From Alphaproteobacteria bacterium MarineAlpha9_Bin7 (lineage in GTDB: Bacteria > Pseudomonadota > Alphaproteobacteria > UBA7887), in NCBI GenBank assembly GCA_002938115.1, contig PTKD01000127.1, positions 1 to 5,741 of the forward strand: a stretch of DNA of 5,741 nt. Direction: 5' to 3'. Below the pieces are notes generated by a model. That model had not been told where the DNA came from, made no database searches, and was given only the letters and a program-made list of their open reading frames with translations. Position numbers and translations under genes: made by a program. Of the stretch, positions 1 to 5,741 are shown piece after piece (position 1 is the first letter of the stretch; every line of letters begins with the position of its first letter).

Positions 1-153
1 GATAAAGATCCGGTGCTAACCATAATTCAAGATCCGGAGCGTCGTGCTACACTGATTGCTGTTCGGGATTCAGACTGGAATGGCCACACAAAATATCAGT
101 TCGATATACACCTGCAAGGTGACGCAGAGACCGTTTTTTTTCAGTGGTCATAG
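1..153 (+). CDS. pcaG: Protocatechuate 3,4-dioxygenase alpha subunit, C-terminal fragment
   Basis: Only the last 50 residues are present; the gene begins before the window. The reading frame is open from base 1 to a TAG at 151-153. The fragment contains DPVLTIIQDPERRATLIAVR, then a YQFDIHLQG stretch and ends ETVFFQWS. This matches the C-terminal end of the intradiol dioxygenase alpha subunit as I recall it from Pseudomonas PcaG (CPVLN..., RRETLIAKR, YRFDIRIQG, ETVFFDF). The enzyme is a cytoplasmic non-haem iron dioxygenase of PcaG and PcaH subunits that cleaves protocatechuate to 3-carboxy-cis,cis-muconate. The iron ligands lie in PcaH, which is not visible. The Phe-Phe codons sit in a run of eight T (134-141) and the frame is intact through it. 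The alpha subunit is preferred over beta because of the C-terminal match and because pcaB, the next pathway step, follows. Identification is strong despite the short length. Confidence 0.88.
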   Translation, partial: DKDPVLTIIQDPERRATLIAVRDSDWNGHTKYQFDIHLQGDAETVFFQWS

Positions 154-250
154 AGTATTTTAGTAGAAGAAAAACTTTAGAATGAGACTTGCGCCATGAT
201 TGTTTGGCCGTTAATCAATTCCAAGACTCTTAAAGTGAGCAACAGTTCTC

Positions 251-1573
251 GTGTTAATTGAACCACAGTTCCGAACCAAATTCGCGGATGCGGTTTGGGG
301 TACGATGGAACGGCTGTCCCGGATGGCCGCCTTTGAATCTGCACTCGCCTCAGCGCAAGCAAAGGTAGGGTTAATTCCGAGGTCAGCCGCCAAAACAATA
401 ACTCAGATATGCAACGGGCCGCTACCGAAAGCAAGCAACGTATATGAAGAAGCCATAGTTGCTGGTAACCCGGCCATACCCTTCCTTAAAATTTTAACAG
501 TATCAGTAAACGCAAAAGATTCCGGTGCCACGGCCTACGTGCATTTTGGTAGTACCAGCCAAGATCTAATCGATAGCGCACATATGATGGCCTTAACGAA
601 GATTGCTGATGCTCTGGATGCATCTTTGCAGCAGGTCGCGTCTGAGTTACGTCGCCTGACCACAACTCATGCAGAAACCCCAATGGTATCACGTACGTTA
701 CTGCAACAAGCGACGCCGATTACGTTTGGACTCAAGGCAGGATTGTGGGGCACGGCTATCACGCAAGCACGACAACAATTGAAGGTCGCACGAATTAACG
801 ACATGGCGGTGCAGCTTGGCGGCTCCAACGGCGCCCTATCAGCGATGGCGCCCCATGGACCCAAAGTACGTGCGGATGTTGCAGCGCAGCTCGGTCTCGC
901 AGACCCCGGTTATTGTTGGCATACATTACGTAGCCGAGTCCTGACAATCTCTGCGGTACTGGCAGTTGTGGTAGGAGTCACTGCTAAAATTGCAGGTGAC
1001 TGTTTATTAATGATGCAGACCGAGGTTGGAGAAGTGCAGGAATCTTTTCCGGGGGAATCATCTGCTATGCCTCACAAGAAAAACCCTGTGCATGCATTGG
1101 TGCCGGTTGCAGCTCTACCTCTCGTAGCAACACATCTCGCCACGTTAGCTGGTTCACAAATGCACGCCCACGAACGAGCACCTGGTTCATGGCACACCGA
1201 ATGGATCACCTTACCGGTTTTAACCTGCCTTACTCTCGCGTCCGTCGAGAGAGTAAAGGAAATGATTTCTGGCCTAAAAATTAACATTCCACAAATGCGG
1301 GCAAATCTGGCTCTCACTCGCGGAACACTCGCAGCCGAGGAATTAGTTACAACTCTTGCTGCAGGAATTGCTCGTGATGAGGCGCATAACCTGGTGGACG
1401 ACCTATTGAAACAGAGTCAAAATAATAACTTTTCTGAAACCGTCCGCTCCAACTCAAAGGTATCGGAGCTACTCACCAAGGAAAAAATTGCCGAAATTCT
1501 GGGCTACAAACAGACTCTAACTGCAGCCGCGCGGGAGGCACAACGGCTGGCAAAAACAATCAATGACGTGTAG
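251..1573 (+). CDS. pcaB: 3-carboxy-cis,cis-muconate cycloisomerase (fumarase/aspartase superfamily)
   Basis: This 440-residue protein should lactonise 3-carboxy-cis,cis-muconate, the product of PcaGH, to 4-carboxymuconolactone in the cytoplasm; the family is homotetrameric. Its length is close to the usual ~450. Visible regions are the N-terminal FESALASAQAKVGLIP (28-43), FGSTSQD (99-105), SRTLLQQATPIT (147-158), the flexible-loop signature ESSAMPHKKNP (269-279, with Ser270 or Ser271 as the superfamily serine) and WHTEW after a GS, typical of this enzyme rather than of adenylosuccinate lyase. Two positions are odd: Leu150 stands where Pseudomonas putida PcaB has Trp153, and Glu269 replaces the usual Gly before the serines. 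The GTG start at 251 is chosen because a TGA (236-238) lies just upstream in frame and the N-terminus then aligns with homologues. Its ribosome binding site (around 233-239) is weak. The next gene starts 35 bases downstream. The family call is firm; a paralogous substrate is possible. Confidence 0.9.
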   Translation: MLIEPQFRTKFADAVWGTMERLSRMAAFESALASAQAKVGLIPRSAAKTITQICNGPLPKASNVYEEAIVAGNPAIPFLKILTVSVNAKDSGATAYVHFGSTSQDLIDSAHMMALTKIADALDASLQQVASELRRLTTTHAETPMVSRTLLQQATPITFGLKAGLWGTAITQARQQLKVARINDMAVQLGGSNGALSAMAPHGPKVRADVAAQLGLADPGYCWHTLRSRVLTISAVLAVVVGVTAKIAGDCLLMMQTEVGEVQESFPGESSAMPHKKNPVHALVPVAALPLVATHLATLAGSQMHAHERAPGSWHTEWITLPVLTCLTLASVERVKEMISGLKINIPQMRANLALTRGTLAAEELVTTLAAGIARDEAHNLVDDLLKQSQNNNFSETVRSNSKVSELLTKEKIAEILGYKQTLTAAAREAQRLAKTINDV

Positions 1574-1608
1574 TTCGACCGCATCGAAAAGTAGGAAAGT
1601 CTCAACTT

Positions 1609-2412
1609 ATGCTTGAAAAGCTGAACGGGAAAACGCGGCTCTACATGACCGTAGGGTATCCGATTGGTCAGGTTAGATCTCCGGCCGATATAACGCACGC
1701 ATTTGAAGCGCGAGGCATGGATGCCGTTCAGGTTCCAATAGAAATTCGACCCAATGGTATTGGCAACTTCTTCACAGCTCTAGAATCTGCCAACAACGTG
1801 GATGGAATGGTGATTACCGTTCCTTATAAATTTGTGGGTGCGAACATATGCAAGACTCTTACTCCTCGAGCATCGCTCCTAGGTGCTGCAAATATAATCC
1901 GCCGGAATTCCGATGGATCATGGCACGGCGACATGACCGACGGACTTGGTTTCTGTAATGCGGTTCTGAAAGCAGGCAGCACTATAAAAGGGAAACGTGC
2001 TTTATTGATTGGAGCGGGTGGCGCAGGATCAGCAATTGGCCTCGCCTTACTTGATGAGGGTATAGGCGACTTGGGCATATACGATATAGACCCAAATCGC
2101 TCTGACAAACTAATGAATCTTTTAGCAAACAATTATGATTCCGTATCAGTCGTCCAAAATACCACGCCCCAAGGATTCGATATTATCGCACACGCCACCC
2201 CAACGGGCATGAAATCAGTGGATCCTCTGCCACTTGATGTCGATCAACTTATACACACAATGCATGTGGGAGACGTAGTAACTGAGCCCGCAATACCACC
2301 ACTTATTAAGGAAGCTAGAGAACGTGGCTGTCGCACCAATACAGGGATTGAAATGTTTGATGGCCACCGTGAGACAGTTGTCGATTTTCTTCTTCACCAA
2401 GACAAGCGTTAA
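1609..2412 (+). CDS. Shikimate/quinate dehydrogenase-family protein, NAD-type, divergent AroE paralogue
   Basis: A 267-residue cytoplasmic protein with the full two-domain AroE layout. The N-terminal substrate domain has QVRSP (21-25), VITVPYK (68-74), Asn95 and GDMTDGLGF (107-115). The Rossmann domain has GAGGAG (135-140). The proposed catalytic pair Lys74 and Asp111 is kept. Asp159 at the end of the second Rossmann strand (YDID) resembles NAD-using YdiB and quinate dehydrogenases rather than the NRT motif of NADPH-using biosynthetic AroE. Several residues that contact shikimate in AroE are changed: first Ser of SxS to Val22, Asn of NVT to Val68, and the late Gln to His253. It is therefore probably a catabolic paralogue, oxidising quinate, shikimate or a related cyclic acid, and not the biosynthetic enzyme. 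A TAGGAAAG ribosome binding site (1592-1599) supports the ATG. It lies between pcaB and the barrel protein in an apparent operon. The exact substrate is unknown. Confidence 0.82.
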   Translation: MLEKLNGKTRLYMTVGYPIGQVRSPADITHAFEARGMDAVQVPIEIRPNGIGNFFTALESANNVDGMVITVPYKFVGANICKTLTPRASLLGAANIIRRNSDGSWHGDMTDGLGFCNAVLKAGSTIKGKRALLIGAGGAGSAIGLALLDEGIGDLGIYDIDPNRSDKLMNLLANNYDSVSVVQNTTPQGFDIIAHATPTGMKSVDPLPLDVDQLIHTMHVGDVVTEPAIPPLIKEARERGCRTNTGIEMFDGHRETVVDFLLHQDKR

Positions 2413-2441
2413 AACAAATTAGCGAACTTTGGGGACAACCG

Positions 2442-3131
2442 ATGTTATCCAATTCCGCCGCCTTCCTAGCAATATGGCACGGCTTAGAATCAACTGGAAA
2501 ATCGGAATGGGAACGATGGCACACGCATGAACACATGCCGGAAAGAGTTGGAATCCCTGGCTTTTTAGCGGGCCGACGCTATATGAACGACAATGACCCA
2601 GAACAGTGTTGTTTCACAATATATGAAGGTTCTGAACTCTCGGTTTTTGAATCTGAGGCATATTTAGAGCGATTGAACAATCCAACTCCCTGGACGCGTG
2701 AAAATGCATCTACGTTTCGAAATTTTACGCGCGGGGCGTGCCAACGGATTGCACATTCAGGATTTGAGCATGGCTATGGGGGCGTCATACTAACAGTACG
2801 CGTTAGCCGTGGCGTTGGCTTTGCTACAGACTCAAAGACATTATTTACGCTAAACAAAATAACTACGGAAGTATGCGAATTGGAAGGTATCGCAACGGCA
2901 ACGATCGGACTCTGTGACGCGGAAATTACAGCCACAAAAACCACCGAACGGACCCTGAGAAAAGGAACCACCGAGTCGACCCTAGATGGAGTGCTTATTG
3001 TCGAAGGTTATAATGCGACAAAGGTAAAAGAACATGCGGCCAAAATAGAAAACATAGTCTCCATTTCTGCGGCAGACCTCAGCCCATTACCTCATCAAAT
3101 ATATGAATTTTCATACATGCTTCGAAGTTAA
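2442..3131 (+). CDS. Uncharacterised protein with an EthD-like dimeric alpha/beta-barrel N-terminal half
   Basis: I do not recognise a characterised homologue of this 229-residue protein. Residues about 5-105 look like a ferredoxin-like, dimeric alpha/beta-barrel domain: a first strand (AAFLAIWHGL), a Trp/His/Glu-rich helix with WERWHTHEHMPERV (23-36), then PGFLAGRRY (39-47), a strand FTIYEG (58-63), and FESEAYLERLNNPTPWTR (69-86). The HxxEHxPER...PGF pattern is common in EthD-like and monooxygenase-like barrels. Residues about 110-229 may be a second, degenerate copy of the fold, starting with strand GGVILTVRV (113-121) and ending with LIVEGY and YEFSYML strands. There is no signal peptide or membrane segment, so it is probably cytoplasmic. 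A GGGGA ribosome binding site (2431-2435) sits six bases before the ATG, 29 bases after the dehydrogenase. Its operon position suggests a role in aromatic or hydroaromatic catabolism. His27, His29, Glu30 and His31 are candidate active-site residues. Confidence 0.7.
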   Translation: MLSNSAAFLAIWHGLESTGKSEWERWHTHEHMPERVGIPGFLAGRRYMNDNDPEQCCFTIYEGSELSVFESEAYLERLNNPTPWTRENASTFRNFTRGACQRIAHSGFEHGYGGVILTVRVSRGVGFATDSKTLFTLNKITTEVCELEGIATATIGLCDAEITATKTTERTLRKGTTESTLDGVLIVEGYNATKVKEHAAKIENIVSISAADLSPLPHQIYEFSYMLRS

Positions 3132-3237
3132 AAAGAGACTGGTTCGCGCCTAATACCGGAATCTAGCTACAGAAAGCGAAGATACAGGGGGATCCCAGGC
3201 TATAAAGATCAGTCGGCGTGTTAAGAGTTGGTACAGG
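3132..3237. other. Convergent intergenic region
   Basis: These 106 bases separate the 3' ends of the barrel-protein gene and the oxidoreductase gene. I see a palindrome GGGATCCC near 3189 and a weak imperfect CTGGT/ACCGG pairing around 3139-3160, but no GC-rich stem followed by a T run on either strand. Transcription may end by a factor-dependent route or the two transcripts may overlap. No small gene is evident. Confidence 0.5.
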
Positions 3238-4395
3238 TCACTCTTCGATCTCCGACACATCGACCCATCGGCGCTCTAACGTACTTTCATACGCAAGTTC
3301 AGCTAATTGTACACCCTTAGCGCCCTCTCGAAGGTTCCAAGGGAATGGGGTTTCCTCTGTGACATGCCGAAGGAACAATTCCCACTGCGCCCTAAACGCG
3401 TTTGTGTAGACAACATTATCAAGCGATTCCTCCCAACCACCCATATAATCCAGCGTTTGAGGAAGGTCAGGATTCCACACAGGCGTTGGCGTATTGCTTC
3501 TAGATTGAAACCAACATCGACGCAATCCTGCAACTGCACTTCCCTCCGTACCGTCAACCTGTATGGTCAATAAATCATCCCGTCGCACTCTAACGGCCCA
3601 TGAACTATTAAAATGAGCAATCCCGCCATCACGCAATTCAAAAGTCGCATAGGCTGCGTCTTCTGCATCCGATTCATACCGCTCCCCATCTTCAGACCAC
3701 CTCTCCTTAATATGAACTACACCACGACAACTGACTGCCTTCACCCCGCCAAATAAGTTGTCCAGCACATACCTCCAGTGCGTAAGCATATCAAGAATGA
3801 TGCCGCCGCCCTGACTTTGGAGATAGTTCCAAGACGGCCGTTGCGCAGGTTCATCAGAGCCATCAAATACCCAATACCCAAACTCACCGCGTACCGATAA
3901 AACTCGGCCAAAAAAGCCAGACTCCAATAAATATTTCAGTTTCAATAAACCGGGCAACCACAATTTATCCTGTACTACACCATGCTTAATTCCAGCTGCT
4001 TTAGCACGGCGATAGATATCAAGTGCATCAAATAAGTTCGTGGCCGTCGGTTTCTCGCAATATATATGTTTCCCGGCAGCGATTGCCTGCCGCACGAATT
4101 TCGCACCCAAGTTAGTACTGACCGCGTCGAAAAAAATTGGCAAAGTCTTGTCCCGAAGCGTTCCCTCAACATCTGTGCTCCATCGTGTGATCCCGTGTTC
4201 TTTAGCAAGCGAGCTCAGTTTTTTTGAATCACGACCCACTAATACCGGGTCCGGGATCAAACGAGTGCCGTCGCGTAGGGTCAACCCACCTTCATCTCGG
4301 ACTGCAAGAAGGGACCTCAAAAGGTGTTGTTTGGCGCCCATACGGCCGGTCACACCGTTCATAATTATGCCGATTCGTTTCTCTGCCATGGACAC
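3238..4395 (-). CDS. Gfo/Idh/MocA-family NAD(P)-dependent oxidoreductase
   Basis: A 385-residue cytoplasmic dehydrogenase of the glucose-fructose oxidoreductase/inositol dehydrogenase family. The N-terminal Rossmann domain has GVTGRMG (14-20), a GxxGxxG loop resembling dihydrodipicolinate reductase more than the usual GxGxxG. The family EKP motif is at 114-116 (Lys115, presumed catalytic), and GGGIILDMLTHW (196-207) supplies the Asp202/His206 pair. A C-terminal beta-sheet domain follows. I recall near-identical architecture in a widespread proteobacterial group usually encoded beside a DapA-like aldolase/dehydratase and a sugar-phosphate isomerase/epimerase-like TIM barrel, but neither partner is adjacent here. 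The start is either GTG at 4395 or, two codons in, ATG at 4389; the ATG may be the true one, and neither has a strong ribosome binding site. It converges on the pca block and diverges from the solute-binding protein gene. The substrate, probably a sugar or cyclic polyol, cannot be read from the sequence. Confidence 0.85.
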   Translation of the reverse strand: MSMAEKRIGIIMNGVTGRMGAKQHLLRSLLAVRDEGGLTLRDGTRLIPDPVLVGRDSKKLSSLAKEHGITRWSTDVEGTLRDKTLPIFFDAVSTNLGAKFVRQAIAAGKHIYCEKPTATNLFDALDIYRRAKAAGIKHGVVQDKLWLPGLLKLKYLLESGFFGRVLSVRGEFGYWVFDGSDEPAQRPSWNYLQSQGGGIILDMLTHWRYVLDNLFGGVKAVSCRGVVHIKERWSEDGERYESDAEDAAYATFELRDGGIAHFNSSWAVRVRRDDLLTIQVDGTEGSAVAGLRRCWFQSRSNTPTPVWNPDLPQTLDYMGGWEESLDNVVYTNAFRAQWELFLRHVTEETPFPWNLREGAKGVQLAELAYESTLERRWVDVSEIEE

Positions 4396-4459
4396 AAGTT
4401 ATCTTATTTCACCCAGATGCGGAATCGAGGTAAGCTCAAAAAGTCGCCGATTATTTCCC

Positions 4460-4470
4460 AGCTATCAGCT
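4460..4470. promoter_or_regulatory. Short inverted repeat AGCT-N3-AGCT in the divergent promoter region
   Basis: AGCT ATC AGCT is an inverted repeat lying between the two divergent genes and just downstream of the predicted minus-strand transcription start. It is flanked by TTATTT at 4451-4456 and 4470-4475. An operator shared by both directions is possible, but a repeat this short occurs often by chance and no regulator gene is present in the window. Confidence 0.15.
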
Positions 4471-4485
4471 TATTTGGTGCTTTAA

Positions 4486-4514
4486 AGTATATCCAACACA
4501 AAGATTTATGTTCA
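4486..4514 (-). promoter_or_regulatory. Candidate sigma70-type promoter for the oxidoreductase gene
   Basis: Read on the minus strand, TGAACA (4509-4514; four of six bases match TTGACA) is followed after 17 bases by TATACT (4486-4491; five of six match TATAAT). Transcription would begin near 4479, giving a leader of about 85 bases before the GTG at 4395. Position and spacing are right for the oxidoreductase. The -35 match is modest, so the call is tentative. Confidence 0.4.
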
Positions 4515-4532
4515 CTCGAAGGACTGCGCAGC

Positions 4533-4540
4533 AGGAAGGG
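4533..4540 (+). promoter_or_regulatory. Strong ribosome binding site that fixes the solute-binding protein start
   Basis: AGGAAGGG ends six bases before the ATG at 4547. The same reading frame stays open upstream to 4040 through sequence antisense to the oxidoreductase, so this site and the signal peptide that follows decide the start. Confidence 0.85.
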
Positions 4541-4546
4541 AACAAG

Positions 4547-5722
4547 ATGTTGCATCTCATCAAAACGACCGGACCTATCGCGATTGTTTTAGTTGCACTT
4601 GGTGCAGCGCAGGCCGCCGAGGTGAAAATTGGAATGCTGTATCCCATTACCGGGGGTGGCGCGATCTATGGTTCCCCAGCCGTGGCAGGCCACCGGATGG
4701 CGGTTGACGAATTGAATTCCCACGGGGGCATTCTCGGAATGCAGGTGGTAACTGTGGAGCGTGACACAAAATTGAATCCTGCCACTGCCGCTGCCGCTGC
4801 AAAGGAAATGATCACCAAAGACGGCGTCAATGTGATTATTGGCGGTTTGAGTTCAGCGGTGGGTCTCGCCATTTCTGAAGTAGCCAAACAAGAAAAAGTT
4901 ATTTATATCGCAACCGTTCCAAAAACCATTCAGATGACTACTAACAGAAGACACGATTACGTATTTCGCACGGCGTCACACACGGATTTTGAGGGAGACG
5001 CAATAGCACAGATTGCAAAACAACTAGGTGCACAAAAAATTTGCGATATCCAACTTGATTATGCGTATGGCCATGATTTGGCTGATGGAATTGAAAGGGG
5101 CTTAAAACGTCATTTACCGGAGGCGACGAAAGTTTTGGAGCTTCGACCAAAGTTGAGAGCAACTGACTACAACGTCTTTATTACTCAGATAATGGGAGCT
5201 GGATGCGATGTGGTAACAAGTGGCCTCTGGGGGCCACATTTCGTAGATTTTGCAAAGCAAGCGTCGCCGTTCGGCCTTTTTCGGCAAATCAAGTACATTA
5301 CTGGTGGAGAGATCGGCAGTCACGAGATCGCTGGGTCAATGGGGAAAGACTATCCGGACAACGTTTGGGCCAACTCCTACGAGCTTTGGTATCATCATCC
5401 AAATGAAGAACACAAAAACTTTCAAAAAGCTTTGGCAAAACGCTTAGGAACGGATGAAACACCTATGTGGCCGGTACTTGCATGGATCGGTGTACGCATG
5501 TACAGCGCCGCAGCAGAAAAAGCTGGATCTTTAGATGCAGCCAGCATATCCCAGGCTCTTAAGGGCATGACTATCGACACACCAGTTGGACCCCGCACCA
5601 TTGACCCAAAAACTCACCAAGCAGACACCGGACAGTTTTGGGGGCCCATGGTGAAAAAGGAGGGTGTTCCCTACCGCGTGATGAACCCAATTACATATAT
5701 TCCTGCCCAAATAGCCGAATAA
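4547..5722 (+). CDS. ABC transporter solute-binding protein, branched-chain amino acid (LivJ/Peripla_BP_6) type
   Basis: A 391-residue periplasmic binding protein that would deliver a ligand to a Liv-type ABC transporter; no permease or ATPase gene is visible, though they may follow beyond the window. The N-terminus is a Sec signal peptide: Lys6, a hydrophobic core (IAIVLVALG, 11-19) and a likely cleavage after AQA (21-23). The mature protein starts with the family strand VKIGMLYPITG (26-36), then AGHRMAVDELNSHGGILG (47-64), GGLSSAVGLAISEVA (99-113, the usual ligand-contact region), DYAYG (171-175) and TDYNVFITQI (207-216). TPVGPRTIDPKTHQAD (346-361) is the typical C-terminal loop. There is no lipobox cysteine, so it is soluble, as in Gram-negative bacteria. 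Members of this family near pca genes often bind aromatic or other carboxylic acids instead of amino acids. The ligand here is inferred only from context. It starts 151 bases from the divergent oxidoreductase. Confidence 0.92.
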   Translation: MLHLIKTTGPIAIVLVALGAAQAAEVKIGMLYPITGGGAIYGSPAVAGHRMAVDELNSHGGILGMQVVTVERDTKLNPATAAAAAKEMITKDGVNVIIGGLSSAVGLAISEVAKQEKVIYIATVPKTIQMTTNRRHDYVFRTASHTDFEGDAIAQIAKQLGAQKICDIQLDYAYGHDLADGIERGLKRHLPEATKVLELRPKLRATDYNVFITQIMGAGCDVVTSGLWGPHFVDFAKQASPFGLFRQIKYITGGEIGSHEIAGSMGKDYPDNVWANSYELWYHHPNEEHKNFQKALAKRLGTDETPMWPVLAWIGVRMYSAAAEKAGSLDAASISQALKGMTIDTPVGPRTIDPKTHQADTGQFWGPMVKKEGVPYRVMNPITYIPAQIAE

Positions 5723-5741
5723 TCCATTTATCGGAAAACCA

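Noticed and set aside
134..141. Run of eight T near the end of pcaG as a frameshift or slippage site
   Set aside because: The encoded Val-Phe-Phe matches the family C-terminus in the normal frame, and a shift would change only the last few residues.
178..183. TAGAAT as a -10 element of a pcaB promoter
   Set aside because: No -35-like hexamer is found 16 to 19 bases upstream, so it is not listed as a feature.
196..261. Small 21-residue open frame before pcaB
   Set aside because: It overlaps the pcaB start, has no ribosome binding site, and shows no recognisable leader-peptide character.
1824..2132. 102-residue minus-strand open frame inside the AroE-like gene
   Set aside because: It is fully antisense to a gene with clear family motifs, and its translation resembles no known protein type.
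3139..3160. Imperfect hairpin CTGGT/ACCGG as a terminator
   Set aside because: The stem is only five pairs with a wobble, the loop is long, and no T run follows on either strand.
4474..4493. TTGGTG and TATATC as a plus-strand promoter for the solute-binding protein
   Set aside because: The two elements are far too close together, and other spacings give poor matches.
4040..4546. Open frame extending the solute-binding protein upstream by 169 codons
   Set aside because: It runs antisense to the oxidoreductase coding sequence, has no signal or domain character, and the strong ribosome binding site plus signal peptide place the start at 4547.

Overview
The window reads as part of a proteobacterial (Pseudomonadota) aromatic-acid catabolic cluster. 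Base composition looks intermediate, though I did not compute it. Gene density is high. The order pcaG-pcaB recalls the pcaDCHGB arrangement of rhizobia-type Alphaproteobacteria rather than the pseudomonad layout, where pcaHG lies apart from pcaB. This taxonomic hint is weak. Nothing here is an rRNA, tRNA, CRISPR array or recognisable mobile element.

Positions 1-3131 (+ strand) look like one co-directional catabolic block. It holds the C-terminal end of protocatechuate 3,4-dioxygenase alpha subunit (pcaG, cut by the window edge), then 3-carboxy-cis,cis-muconate cycloisomerase (pcaB), a divergent NAD-type shikimate/quinate dehydrogenase-family protein, and a 229-residue protein with a dimeric alpha/beta-barrel (EthD-like) N-terminal half and no known function. 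The last three are 35 and 29 bases apart, as in an operon. A 97-base gap separates pcaG from pcaB.

Positions 3132-3237 are a short convergent intergenic stretch without a convincing terminator. Positions 3238-4395 (- strand) carry a Gfo/Idh/MocA-family oxidoreductase. Positions 4396-4546 are a divergent promoter region. Positions 4547-5722 (+) encode a secreted branched-chain-amino-acid-type ABC transporter solute-binding protein with a strong ribosome binding site. The 19 bases after it hold no gene.

Working model (inference): the solute-binding protein captures an aromatic or hydroaromatic acid. The AroE-like dehydrogenase, and possibly the Gfo/Idh/MocA enzyme, oxidise a cyclic polyol or hydroaromatic compound such as quinate or shikimate towards protocatechuate. 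PcaGH then opens the ring and PcaB lactonises the product. The steps after PcaB (pcaC, pcaD, and the CoA transferase and thiolase) and the dehydratase that would join the dehydrogenase to protocatechuate are not in the window. The least explained parts are the barrel protein, the altered active sites of PcaB and the AroE-like protein, and the stand-alone oxidoreductase.
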